Positions 1 to 8,393 of a stretch of DNA of 40,151 nt are shown piece after piece (within the stretch, counting starts at the first letter, position 1; every line of letters starts with the position of its first letter). This DNA is from Verrucomicrobiota bacterium (lineage in GTDB: Bacteria > Verrucomicrobiota > Verrucomicrobiia > Limisphaerales > JAEYXS01). The notes beneath the pieces are model-generated. The model saw nothing but the letters and a program-made list of their open reading frames with translations. It made no database searches and had not been told where the DNA came from. The stretch spans positions 1 to 40,151 of the forward strand of contig JAEYXS010000098.1 of assembly GCA_023431185.1 (NCBI GenBank), in the 5' to 3' direction. A program made the position numbers and the translations under genes.

Positions 1-600
1 GTCCTCTCCTCACTTAAAAACGACCCGGTGCTGAGCGAGATCCCGGTGGTGATGCTTTCCATGATCGAGGACAAGCACATGGGTTTTGCCCTGGGAGCGG
101 CGGATTATCTGACCAAGCCCATCGACCGGGAAAAGCTTTCGAACATGCTGCGCAAATACCGGCGAACATCTGACGAAGCCCTGGTGCTGGTGGTGGAAGA
201 CGAGGAGGGCGTGCGCCAGTTCATGCGGGTCCTGCTGGAACGCGACGGCTGGTCGGTGATGGAAGCAGGCAACGGTCAGGAAGCGCTTGCCCGGGTGGCG
301 GAGAAACGGCCGTCCTTGATCCTGTTGGACCTGATGATGCCGGAGATGGACGGCTTCGAATTTGTAGCGCAGTTGCGTGAAGTGACGGAATGGAAGGATA
401 TCCCGGTGGTGGTGATCACGGCCATGGAACTGACCGCCAAGGATTACCAACGGCTGAACGGGAACGTCACCAAGATCATGCGCAAGGGCAGTTACCAGCA
501 GGATCAGTTGATGGCTGATGTGCGTCAGTTGGTAAGTTCCTTTGTGGAGTCGGGAGCCAGCTCGGCAGGTGACAAGGACAAGACGGCAGGTTCGAACTGA
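1..600 (+). CDS. C-terminal part of a two-receiver-domain signalling protein (5' end outside window)
   Basis: The frame is open from base 1, so the start lies upstream. The first ~50 residues are the end of one receiver (REC) domain, recognisable by the conserved Lys in YLTKPID. A complete second REC follows (about residues 57-180). It has the acidic pocket VVEDEE, the phosphoacceptor Asp in LLDLMMPEMDG, and IMRKGSY where the conserved Lys is expected. A short polar tail ends in TGA. Tandem RECs at a C-terminus are typical of hybrid histidine kinases and of multi-receiver regulators, so the missing part may carry a sensor and kinase; this is inference. The next gene starts 10 bases downstream, so the three signalling genes look like one transcript. 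The domain call is firm; the full architecture is unknown. Confidence 0.85.
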   Translation, partial: VLSSLKNDPVLSEIPVVMLSMIEDKHMGFALGAADYLTKPIDREKLSNMLRKYRRTSDEALVLVVEDEEGVRQFMRVLLERDGWSVMEAGNGQEALARVAEKRPSLILLDLMMPEMDGFEFVAQLREVTEWKDIPVVVITAMELTAKDYQRLNGNVTKIMRKGSYQQDQLMADVRQLVSSFVESGASSAGDKDKTAGSN

Positions 601-610
601 TATTAATATT

Positions 611-988
611 ATGGCTAAGATACTTCTGGTGGAAGACAACGAAATGAACCGGGACATGCTGTCCCGACGCCTTGAAAGGCGTGGCTATGTAGTGGTCATG
701 GCCGTGGATGGCAATGAAGGCGTGGCCAAGGCCCAGAGTGAGAACCCGGACCTCATCCTCATGGACATGAGCCTTCCGGTACTGGATGGATGGGAGGCGA
801 CCAAGCTCTTGAAGTCTTTTCCCGTGACGCAGAAGATCCCTGTCATCGCTTTGACGGCTCATGCCATGGCGGGCGACCGGGAAAAAGCCATGGAGGCCGG
901 ATGTGATGACTATGATACCAAACCGATTGAGCTGGCCCGCCTGCTTGAAAAGGTGGAAGTATTGCTCAAGAAGCATGGTGCACAATAG
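611..988 (+). CDS. Single-domain response regulator (CheY/DivK-like)
   Basis: A 125-residue protein that is one REC domain and nothing else. ILLVEDNE supplies the acidic pocket, LILMDMSLP the phosphoacceptor Asp, ALTAHA the Thr switch, and DYDTKP the Lys. The ATG at 611 is preferred because REC domains begin about two residues before the first beta strand; an upstream in-frame start would add 23 unrelated residues. With no output domain it probably relays phosphate or binds a partner, like DivK or CheY. It lies 10 bases after the preceding receiver gene and 30 bases before the cyclase gene. Its N-terminal helix (NEMNRDMLSRRLERRG) nearly matches that of the receiver in the downstream cyclase protein (NEMNRNMLGRRLERLG). 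That helix usually contacts the kinase or phosphotransfer partner. Confidence 0.9.
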   Translation: MAKILLVEDNEMNRDMLSRRLERRGYVVVMAVDGNEGVAKAQSENPDLILMDMSLPVLDGWEATKLLKSFPVTQKIPVIALTAHAMAGDREKAMEAGCDDYDTKPIELARLLEKVEVLLKKHGAQ

Positions 989-991
989 TCC

Positions 992-1003
992 GTCCAGCTG
1001 GAC
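992..1003. repeat. 12-bp perfect palindrome between the response regulator and the cyclase gene
   Basis: GTCCAGCTGGAC is a perfect dyad in the 30-base gap just before the ATG at 1019. It could form a small hairpin in the transcript or be a protein-binding site. No function can be assigned from one copy. Confidence 0.35.
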
Positions 1004-1018
1004 AATATCTTTATACTC

Positions 1019-2635
1019 ATGTCTGAACCAACCTCCAGCAATCCCGGTGAGCAGCCCCTTTTCGAGGTCGATCATCAGATGGGGGAGACGGATGAGCTCT
1101 CAGGCGTCCGCCACAGTCTGCGTACTCCCTTGAACCAGATCATCGGTTACTGCGAGATGCTGCAGGAGGATCTTTCGGATCTGGGGCAGGAGCATTTGCT
1201 GCCTGACTTGCGGAAAATCCACACGGCCGGCGGCCAGTTGGTGGCCTTGATCAACGAGGGGCTGGCACCGTGGAAGATAGAGACTGGCCGGGTGGATCTC
1301 GACAGCATGCGCCTGGAGATGCGCACACCGCTCAACCTGATCATCGGATATGCCGAGTTGAGCCAGGAGATGATGGAGGATTCGGGCAACCAGCGCATCA
1401 CCTCCGATTTGCAGAAGATCACGGCCGCGGCGCACAACCTGTTGACGATGTTCAACAGCCAAAGTTTCCCCGCACAGATCAACACCAGCACCCGCAACTC
1501 CGTGCCGGGCGGATCCGCTGAAGCGACCTTGGGCCGGGGCACAACCTTCATCCGCAAGATCGATGTGGGCGGTTCGGGTAACGGACGCATCCTGCTCATC
1601 GATGACAACGAGATGAACCGCAACATGCTTGGACGCCGGCTGGAGCGTCTGGGGCATAAGGTCACCGAGGCAGAGAACGGATTGGAAGGGCTTAGCATGC
1701 TCCAGACAGGTGAGTATGACTTGATTCTGCTGGATGTGCTGATGCCGGTGATGAACGGTTTTGAGACCTTGAAACAGCTCAAGGCAGACATGCGCTTGCG
1801 GCATCTGCCGGTCATCATGATTTCGGCGATGGACGAGATCGATGCGGCAGTGAACTGCATCGAGGCCGGTGCGGAAGACTACCTGCCCAAGCCTTTCAAT
1901 CCCGTGCTGCTCAAGGCGCGCATCTCGGCCTCGCTCGAAAAGAAGCGTTTGCGCGATAGCGAGCAGGCGCATACGGCGGAGCTGCGCATCGAACGTGAGA
2001 AATCAGACCGTCTGCTGCATTGCATCCTGCCCAAGGCGATCGCCGAACGGCTGAAGAACGGTGAGACGACGATCGCCGACACGTTTGATGAATCGACCGT
2101 GCTGTTCGCCGACATTGTGGATTTCGAGCAACAGGCCAAGCTGTATCCGCCGGAACGCATGGTGCAGTTGCTGAATGACATTTTTTCCGGATTCGACTGG
2201 CTGGTGGACATGCATGCCATGGAACGTATCCGCACGGTGGGGGATTCCTACATGGCGGTCGCCGGTGTGCCTTCACCGCGGGCTGATCATTCCACGGCGG
2301 CTGTGGAGGTTGCCATGGAGATGCTGCGAATAACCAACCGTTTCAACAGTCGAAACGGGGTGGATTTCAAGGTGAGGGTTGGTGTATGCACAGGGCCCGT
2401 GATGGCCGGCATCGTCGGACGGAAGAAATTCCTCTATTACCTTTGGGGGCAAACGGTGAATATTGCCCGAGAGCTGGAGCACACCGCTCCGGCGGGTGCC
2501 ATCCAGGTGAACCAGACGATCCATGACCTGTTGCAGGACAAATACGTCTTCAAGGCCGGTGACAAACCCCTCATAGTCGGGAAAGACAAGGTAAACACGT
2601 TCTTTGTCAATGGTCGTCCGGTCAAGACCGCGTAG
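1019..2635 (+). CDS. Two HisKA-like hairpins + receiver + class III nucleotide cyclase domain protein
   Basis: 538 residues. Residues about 30-80 form a HisKA-like helical hairpin with an H-box (RHSLRTPLNQIIGY, His32). Residues 97-147 are a second copy (RLEMRTPLNLIIGY) with Leu99 where the His should be. No HATPase domain follows. A REC domain spans about 189-308 (LLIDDNE; Asp239 in LLDVLMP; Lys291 in LPKPF). A coiled linker (308-345) leads into a class III cyclase domain (about 358-530). Metal aspartates Asp365 (LFADIVDF) and Asp409 (TVGDSYM) are present. The substrate Lys position is Arg405, the Asp/Thr base-reading position is Tyr474, and the usual N-x3-R pair reads Asn481...Glu485 with Arg484 one place early. 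It may be a cyclase with altered specificity or a regulatory pseudo-cyclase. Receiver-controlled cyclases are known; the paired ATPase-less HisKA units are odd. Confidence 0.85.
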   Translation: MSEPTSSNPGEQPLFEVDHQMGETDELSGVRHSLRTPLNQIIGYCEMLQEDLSDLGQEHLLPDLRKIHTAGGQLVALINEGLAPWKIETGRVDLDSMRLEMRTPLNLIIGYAELSQEMMEDSGNQRITSDLQKITAAAHNLLTMFNSQSFPAQINTSTRNSVPGGSAEATLGRGTTFIRKIDVGGSGNGRILLIDDNEMNRNMLGRRLERLGHKVTEAENGLEGLSMLQTGEYDLILLDVLMPVMNGFETLKQLKADMRLRHLPVIMISAMDEIDAAVNCIEAGAEDYLPKPFNPVLLKARISASLEKKRLRDSEQAHTAELRIEREKSDRLLHCILPKAIAERLKNGETTIADTFDESTVLFADIVDFEQQAKLYPPERMVQLLNDIFSGFDWLVDMHAMERIRTVGDSYMAVAGVPSPRADHSTAAVEVAMEMLRITNRFNSRNGVDFKVRVGVCTGPVMAGIVGRKKFLYYLWGQTVNIARELEHTAPAGAIQVNQTIHDLLQDKYVFKAGDKPLIVGKDKVNTFFVNGRPVKTA

Positions 2636-2679
2636 TTGGTCATGAGCGAATGCAGTTCACCGGGAATTTAAATGAGAGG

Positions 2680-2705
2680 CCCGGTCTGAAACCAACCAGA
2701 CCGGG
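2680..2705. terminator. Hairpin between convergent genes, probable bidirectional terminator
   Basis: CCCGGTCTG (2680-2688) and CAGACCGGG (2697-2705) form a perfect 9-bp stem with an 8-base loop in the 99-base gap between the cyclase gene (+) and the haem protein gene (-). AT-rich sequence flanks both sides, but neither has a long T run. The place and the symmetry suggest termination from both directions. Confidence 0.6.
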
Positions 2706-2734
2706 ATTTGAATTGCCGGAGGACTCTTTGCAGC

Positions 2735-5700
2735 TTACTTCTGGCTGGCCAGGAACTCCACCAGATCTCGCACCTCGCGCTTGGTGAGCATTTCCTTGTT
2801 TGTATCTGGCATGCCGGAGAGACCCTTGGCGCGTGCGGCGATGTCCGCTGTTTTGAATTTCATCAACTGCATTTCCCCGTCCTCGTTGACGAGCAGTGAG
2901 AGCGTGTCCTTCGTGTCTTCTTTGACCACGCCGATGAAATTGCGGCCGTCTTTCAGGTTTACCGTGACGTTCTCAAACCCAGCGGCGACCACCTTGTTCG
3001 GATAGAGGATGGATTCGAGGATGTAACGGCGTTCATGGCGTTTGCCGACATCACCCAGGTTCGGACCGGCATCGCCACCTTCGGCGCCTTGCACGCGATG
3101 GCAACGGATACAGGAAACCTCCAGCTTCTCAACGAAGATCTTGCGGCCAGCATCCTTGTCGCCACCGGTCAAGCATTCGGCGTAGGCACCCAAGCCGCCG
3201 TCATCCGGACGGGCCTTGTTGAACTTTGCCAGACGGTCCTTGATCTCAGTCTCCGGGCGCTTGGAGGCAGCCTCGATCAGGTCGAGTTGCAATTCCTTGG
3301 CGACCTTGCCGGCGAGGAGATCGTCCAACCATTGATTCAAGAGGTTGGCTGCGTCTTTGCCCGCGATGGTAGCCACGGTGGCGAGGGCGGCCTGCTTCTC
3401 ACGGACACCGCCAGACTTCAGCGTGTTGGCCAAGGTGACCACGGCACCGGCACCACCGCCGACGGAAGCGGCGAGCTTCGTGGCTGCGGTGCGAAGTTCT
3501 TCCGCTTTGTCCTGGCTGGCCACATGCACGGCATCGGCAAGCTTGGGTGATTTGCTGCTGCCCAAGTATTGCAGGGCGGCTACGCGCAGTTTCTTGTCGG
3601 CTTTCTCATCGCTCACCACGTTGAAGGCAGCATCACTCAGCGTTTTCCAGTTCAGTTTCTGCGCCGTCTCCAGCAAGGCGATCTTGGTGGTGGCGGAAGA
3701 CTGACTGGTGATCAGCTTGGCGGCCATCGGTTCCAGATGCGTGGCATCTGGCGCAGTACGCTTGGGCAGGGGACGCCACAGGCCGCTGACTTGGTCGCGA
3801 CCGCTGGGGGCGGCCCACTCACCCAATTGCGTGAGGGCTTCCACGCGGATGTTCTCCGGCAGGCGCTCATCACCCGCGAGAGCACTGACGGCGTCAGCGT
3901 TGGCCGAGGCACCCAGACGGAAGTTGGCGTTGATCACGCGACGGAGAATGGCATCGCGCGGAGTGGGTTCCGTGCCGCTGCCGGCGGGCAGAGTGGCGAA
4001 TTCGCTGGCGCGGCCCGTCAGACTGGCGAGCGCGGGCAGGGCGGCCACGACCGGGAGATCGTTGATGGCGCGGGCAGCTTCAGCGACCACACGCGGATCC
4101 TGGTCCGCGAGGAAGCGGGCGAGTTCGGGTGATTGCAGATTGCGCAACGCGACCGTGGCCGCCAGCCGAATGGCCGGAGAGTTATCCTTGGCGAGGGCGG
4201 CCAATTCCGTGGCCTTCGCGCAACCGATCAGACCGGAGACGCCGGCGTGACGCAGCCACGGATCATTGTCATCGTTGGCCTTCAGCATGGCCAGCAGCGC
4301 GGGGACGCTGGCTTTATTGCCCAGCTTGCCCGCCGTGATGCCGGCGAAGTAGCGGACGCGAGCCTCACTGTCGCCGAGCAAGTTCACGACTTGTTTCTGA
4401 TACTTGGAGAGCTTGGCGTCGCCGACGATCTTCAAGGCTTGGGCACGCACTTCGGCGTTCTTATCAGCCAGCAGCGGCGTCAGTTCGACCGAGCGGCCTT
4501 GGCGGGCGAGCTGGCCAAGGCCCCAGATGGCGTGCAAGCGGGCATGCAGCGTAGGTCCGGCAGCAGCGATGTTGCTCAGTTCCTTCTCGGCCTTCTTGTC
4601 CACGAGGGCGAACTGCGCTTCCTGACGCACACGTTGGTCCTGATGGCCAATGAGCTTCACAAGTTCCGATGTGGAGCGTTTGTCGAAACCTTCGGCGAAG
4701 AGTGTTTTCACTTCGGCCGCCACGGGTTTGCTCTTTTCGTCGGGGTGGGAGAGACGGTAGATGCGGCCCTTGCCGAGACCGCTCCAGCCATTCACCCAGT
4801 CGGTGGCGTAGATGGCGCCGTCGTAGCCGAACTCGATGTCCGTGGGCAGGAAGTTCCACCAGAACTTCTTGTTATCCTTGAGCGCGAAACCGGCACCTTG
4901 CGGTTGCACGGCGAAGCTGTAGATGCCGCTGTTCGGGTTGCCGCTGAAGTTGGCGAGGAAGAAACGGCCGCGCCATTCTTCGGTGAGGGCGATACCGGGA
5001 TCGAAGGTCAAACCGCTCGGACCATTGCCGACTTTGCTGGAGACCGGAGGTAGCGTGTAGGCGGCGCGGTCTTTGAAATATTCGTAGCAGAGACGTTCAC
5101 CCAACCAGGAGCCACGGCGCATGGGGCGCTCGATAAACTGCCAGCCGATGCGCCAGCCGCTGTCACCGCCTTCAGCCGCATAAACCACGCGGGCGGGATC
5201 GCCAGCGTCCGAGTTGTTGTCCACCGTCCATAGATTGCCGAGGTCGTCGAAGGCCAGTTCCTGCGGATTGCGCAGACCGTGATAGAAGATCTCGAGATTG
5301 GAGCCGTCGAGTTCGCAGCGGTAAATCGCACCTTCTTCAAGGTTCTCCACGACCTTGCCATTCGGCAGTTCGATGTGGGCACCGCGATCACCGATGGAGT
5401 AGTAGAGGCGGCCATCCGGTCCGATGCGCAAGCCGTGGCTGTCATGACCGAGGAAACCGAAGCGCACGCCGTAACCGTAGCTCAGGCTCTTCTTCACATC
5501 GGCCTTGCCGTCACCGTTCTTGTCCTCCAACTGCCAGAGGTGGGGGATGTTTGTGTACCAGACCTTGCCTTTGCGGGCGAGGAGGCCGGAACCGATACCG
5601 TCGGCTTCTTCATTGAAAGTGGCGAGGATGGAGGAGGTTTCCGCCACGCCATCGCCATTGCTGTCCCAGACGAGGGAGATGCGGTCTTCGTTGTCGGTGA

Positions 5701-6100
5701 ACCAGTTCAGCGGCTTCTCGCCCTTCTCCGCGGCATGGCGGCGGGTGTAGGCGATGCGCTCAGCGACGGACTTCGAGGCCAGCTCTTCATCCAGCCAGTG
5801 CATGATGCCGCGGATGTCCAGCACGCCCGCACCGAAGCGGAACGTCTCGGCCACGTAGAAACGCCCCTGTTCATCGATGGTGAAGGAGACGGGGTTCGCG
5901 AATAAAGGTTCGGCGGCGGCCAGCTCCACCTTGAAGCCGGTGGGAAGCTGGAAGCCTTTCATGGCGTTCACACCTTCATCTGAGGCAGGTTGGACTTTGG
6001 GACCCTTATTAGCGGCTTGATTTTCAGCGGCGCGGGCGGGCGTCAAGGCGAAGGCCAATGACGTCAGGACAGCAGTTAAGGCGACTAATTTACGGAGCAT
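2735..6100 (-). CDS. Secreted PVC-type dehydrogenase-propeller / HEAT-repeat / c-type haem protein
   Basis: 1121 residues with a Sec signal peptide (MLRKLVALTAVLTSLAF..., likely cut after ARA near residue 24). Residues ~45-460 form a beta-propeller like the membrane-bound dehydrogenase/sorbosone dehydrogenase family (FANPVSFTIDEQGRFYVAE; GPDGRLYYSIGD; LRNPQELAFDDLGNLW). About 480-940 is a long run of helical HEAT-like repeats (RVRQEAQFAL, AEVRAQALKI, EARVRYFAG). The C-terminus (~970-1120) is the PVC haem-binding domain: a CIRCH haem c site near residue 996, then GPNLGDVG and RRYILESILYPNK. It probably oxidises a carbohydrate or related substrate in the periplasm and passes electrons to its haem. 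The substrate cannot be read from sequence. It is expressed alone, 97 bases beyond the manC-like gene. Confidence 0.9.
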   Translation of the reverse strand: MLRKLVALTAVLTSLAFALTPARAAENQAANKGPKVQPASDEGVNAMKGFQLPTGFKVELAAAEPLFANPVSFTIDEQGRFYVAETFRFGAGVLDIRGIMHWLDEELASKSVAERIAYTRRHAAEKGEKPLNWFTDNEDRISLVWDSNGDGVAETSSILATFNEEADGIGSGLLARKGKVWYTNIPHLWQLEDKNGDGKADVKKSLSYGYGVRFGFLGHDSHGLRIGPDGRLYYSIGDRGAHIELPNGKVVENLEEGAIYRCELDGSNLEIFYHGLRNPQELAFDDLGNLWTVDNNSDAGDPARVVYAAEGGDSGWRIGWQFIERPMRRGSWLGERLCYEYFKDRAAYTLPPVSSKVGNGPSGLTFDPGIALTEEWRGRFFLANFSGNPNSGIYSFAVQPQGAGFALKDNKKFWWNFLPTDIEFGYDGAIYATDWVNGWSGLGKGRIYRLSHPDEKSKPVAAEVKTLFAEGFDKRSTSELVKLIGHQDQRVRQEAQFALVDKKAEKELSNIAAAGPTLHARLHAIWGLGQLARQGRSVELTPLLADKNAEVRAQALKIVGDAKLSKYQKQVVNLLGDSEARVRYFAGITAGKLGNKASVPALLAMLKANDDNDPWLRHAGVSGLIGCAKATELAALAKDNSPAIRLAATVALRNLQSPELARFLADQDPRVVAEAARAINDLPVVAALPALASLTGRASEFATLPAGSGTEPTPRDAILRRVINANFRLGASANADAVSALAGDERLPENIRVEALTQLGEWAAPSGRDQVSGLWRPLPKRTAPDATHLEPMAAKLITSQSSATTKIALLETAQKLNWKTLSDAAFNVVSDEKADKKLRVAALQYLGSSKSPKLADAVHVASQDKAEELRTAATKLAASVGGGAGAVVTLANTLKSGGVREKQAALATVATIAGKDAANLLNQWLDDLLAGKVAKELQLDLIEAASKRPETEIKDRLAKFNKARPDDGGLGAYAECLTGGDKDAGRKIFVEKLEVSCIRCHRVQGAEGGDAGPNLGDVGKRHERRYILESILYPNKVVAAGFENVTVNLKDGRNFIGVVKEDTKDTLSLLVNEDGEMQLMKFKTADIAARAKGLSGMPDTNKEMLTKREVRDLVEFLASQK

Positions 6101-6197
6101 AAAGGGAAAAAGATAATCAGGTATGGCCGGAGTGCAAGCGAGCTTTGAAGGAGTTCAAAGTTAGCTGGCGCAGGTATGTAGCGTTACTTTGAACCTG

Positions 6198-7340
6198 TCA
6201 CACCAACTTCTTTAGCTTTGCATCTTCGCTCAGCTTCTTGACCAGTTCCTTGATCTTTTGGGCTTGGGATTTGTGCGCCACGAGGGTGGCATCGTCTGTC
6301 TGCACGATGATGGAATCTTTCAGGCCGACCAGGCAGATAGGCGTGCGGTTCTTGGTGCGGGCGTCGTAGATGACGTTGCGCGCTGCATCCACGTGGATGA
6401 ACTCGCCGACGGCACAGTTGCCTTCGGCATCGGGCTTGATGTGATGCGACAAGGCGGGCCAGGCACCCAGGTCATCCCAGGCAAAGGCACCATCGGCCAC
6501 GACGACGTTATGCGCTTTTTCCATGAGCGCGAAATCGATGGAGATCTTTTTTATGTCCGGATATTCCTTGGCCAGCACCTTCTTCAGCTTGGCGGGAGAC
6601 TTGGCGGCATCGAACCAGCGATGGCACGCGGCGAGCATCTCCGGTTGATGCTTCTGCAAGGCTTCCGTGATGGTCACGAAGGACCAGATGAACATGCCGG
6701 CATTCCAGCGATAATGGCCGCTCTGCAAGTATTCGAGCGCCTTCTCGTAATACGGCTTCTCGACGAATTTTTCGGCGCGGGCGAAACCGGTCTTGTAGGC
6801 TTTCACACCGTGTGGCGGCGGGAGTTGCTCGCCGACGTGGATGTAGCCGTAGCCAGTCGCTGGTTCGGTGGGCTTGATGCCGATGGTGACAATCGCTTGG
6901 CCACGGGAAGCGAGGTCGAAGCAATCGCTGAGGACTTGTTGAAATTTTTTCTCCTCCGGGATGACGTGATCGGCCGGAAGCACGGCCATGGTCGCCGTGG
7001 TGGAGCGGGCGCCGACGATGGCGGCACCGAGGGTCACGGCGGCGCAGGTGTCGCGGCCCACGGGTTCGGCGATGATGTTGTCCTTGGGCAGCTTGGGCAG
7101 TTGCTTCTGGACTTCGGGAGCCTGCGACTCATTCGTGATGATGAGGATGTTCTTCAGCGGGACCAGCGGCAGCACGCGGTCCACGGTCTGTTGGAGGAAG
7201 GAGCGCTTGCCGAGCAGGGTGATGAGCTGTTTAGGCGTCTTCTCGCGGCTCACGGGCCAGAAACGTTCGCCGCGACCTCCGGCCATGATGATGACGTAAC
7301 GGTCGGATTGATTTGCCGAAGCGGTTTTCTTGGTAGCCAT
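6198..7340 (-). CDS. manC: Mannose-1-phosphate guanylyltransferase
   Basis: Makes GDP-mannose from mannose-1-phosphate and GTP for exopolysaccharide or glycan assembly in the cytoplasm. The nucleotidyltransferase signature is intact (AGGRGERFWPVSREKTPKQ), as are LPADHVIPEE, the FVEKP sugar loop and WNAGMFIWS. Only the pyrophosphorylase half is present, without the isomerase domain of bifunctional ManC/AlgA. I start at the ATG at 7340, giving 380 residues. The 12 extra residues from an upstream in-frame start run into a repeat-rich leader and look non-coding. No other polysaccharide gene is adjacent. The PAP2-GT39 protein at 27709 could be a downstream user of a mannosyl donor, but that is speculation. 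The symbol follows the function; other names are in use. Confidence 0.92.
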   Translation of the reverse strand: MATKKTASANQSDRYVIIMAGGRGERFWPVSREKTPKQLITLLGKRSFLQQTVDRVLPLVPLKNILIITNESQAPEVQKQLPKLPKDNIIAEPVGRDTCAAVTLGAAIVGARSTTATMAVLPADHVIPEEKKFQQVLSDCFDLASRGQAIVTIGIKPTEPATGYGYIHVGEQLPPPHGVKAYKTGFARAEKFVEKPYYEKALEYLQSGHYRWNAGMFIWSFVTITEALQKHQPEMLAACHRWFDAAKSPAKLKKVLAKEYPDIKKISIDFALMEKAHNVVVADGAFAWDDLGAWPALSHHIKPDAEGNCAVGEFIHVDAARNVIYDARTKNRTPICLVGLKDSIIVQTDDATLVAHKSQAQKIKELVKKLSEDAKLKKLV

Positions 7341-7355
7341 AAGATTCAGGAACTT

Positions 7356-7402
7356 AGGGGCACCCCTCATCCACAATCCTTCTCCCCTCCGAGGGGAGAA
7401 GG
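7356..7402. repeat. Dispersed palindromic repeat, copy A
   Basis: The conserved lead-in GGGGCACCCCTCATCC is followed at 7378-7402 by a hairpin, CCTTCTCCCC / GGGGAGAAGG, with a 10-bp stem and 5-base loop. The same lead-in and hairpin recur at 34223-34267, and a variant at 9294-9353. It lies in the leader of the manC-like gene. It resembles REP-type intergenic repeats; its role, if any, is unknown. Confidence 0.75.
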
Positions 7403-7465
7403 AGGACGGGAACGGTGGGCGTCACCAGTTTATTATTTACTCGGATACTTAAATTCTTCGGCGGC

Positions 7466-7487
7466 GGCCCGCTGAGGACAGCGGGCC
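7466..7487. repeat. GC-rich inverted repeat just downstream of trpA
   Basis: GGCCCGCTG / CAGCGGGCC is a perfect 9-bp stem with an AGGA loop, starting 12 bases past the trpA stop on the minus strand. It has no T run. It may help end trpA transcription, but a related GCCCGCTGGGGAC block lies after repeat copy C near 34331, so it may belong to the dispersed repeat. Confidence 0.5.
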
Positions 7488-7499
7488 CTATCATCAAAG

Positions 7500-8294
7500 C
7501 TATTTGACCGCATCTACCAAGGTCTTCACGAATCCCGCGACTTTGGGGGCGAGGTCCTTGTCCTTACCATGCAGGGCGATCTGGTTTACGATGGCGCTGC
7601 CAACGACGATGGCTTCCGCATTGCTGGCCACGAGGCGGGCTTGTTCGGGAGTCGAGATGCCGAAGCCGACGGCGATGGGCAGGGGGGTGTGGTGACGGAT
7701 CTTGGCCGTCATGCTGGCGATGTTATCCGCCACGGTCTCTTGCATGCCGGTGACGCCTTCGCGCGAGATATAGTAGATAAAGCCTTTCGCCCGCTGGGCG
7801 ATGATCTCCATGCGGCTCTCGGGCGTGGTGGGGGCGATAAGGTAAATGTTGTTCAGCCCCGCCGCAGCCATGAGCTGTTCGTAGTTGGTCGATTCCTCGG
7901 GCGGCAGATCCAGTACGAGCAAGCCATCCACGCCGGCCTTGGCGCAGTCATCAATGAACTGTTTGAGACCGCGTTTGTGCAGCAGGTTGTAATAGACGTA
8001 GAGGACGATGGGGATCTGCGATTCCTTGCGGATCTCGACGATGGTGGCGAGGAGCTTGGCCGGAGTCGTGCCGGATTCCAGTCCGCGCTGGGCGGCCATC
8101 TGGTTCACGATGCCATCGGCCAGGGGGTCGCTGAAAGGAACGCCGAGTTCCAAGACATCCACGCCCGCGCCGTCCAAGGCGATGGCCAACTGACGTGTGC
8201 CTTCCAGGTGCGGATCGCCCGCGCCGATATAAGCGACAAAACCCTTTTTACCGCTTTCCCGCAAACGGGCGAAGCGTGCTTCAATCCGATTCAT
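7500..8294 (-). CDS. trpA: Tryptophan synthase alpha subunit
   Basis: Cleaves indole-3-glycerol phosphate to indole and glyceraldehyde-3-phosphate, passing indole to TrpB. 264 residues, close to the usual ~268. The catalytic pair falls at the classic numbering: Glu49 in LELGVPFSDP and Asp60 in PLADG. VGFGISTPEQA and IVVGSAIV form the phosphate-binding region near the C-terminus. The ATG at 8294 is used; no convincing ribosome binding site is visible. trpB is not in the window, so the trp genes are scattered here. The gaps on both sides hold palindromic repeats, so it probably has its own promoter. Confidence 0.96.
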   Translation of the reverse strand: MNRIEARFARLRESGKKGFVAYIGAGDPHLEGTRQLAIALDGAGVDVLELGVPFSDPLADGIVNQMAAQRGLESGTTPAKLLATIVEIRKESQIPIVLYVYYNLLHKRGLKQFIDDCAKAGVDGLLVLDLPPEESTNYEQLMAAAGLNNIYLIAPTTPESRMEIIAQRAKGFIYYISREGVTGMQETVADNIASMTAKIRHHTPLPIAVGFGISTPEQARLVASNAEAIVVGSAIVNQIALHGKDKDLAPKVAGFVKTLVDAVK

Positions 8295-8393
8295 TGGCGG
8301 GGAGTGTTGTGAGTTGGGCGGGAAGTTTCAAGCTGGGAAAGAGGCGGAGGCGGCCGATTGAATATCTGGGAGCTGCGAAATATTTAAAGGTCT

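Noticed and set aside
4133..5053. 306-codon plus-strand frame
   Set aside because: Antisense to the HEAT-haem gene; no start signal or domain.
6258..7475. 405-codon plus-strand frame
   Set aside because: Antisense to manC; His/Asp/Gly-rich with no domain, ends inside a repeat.
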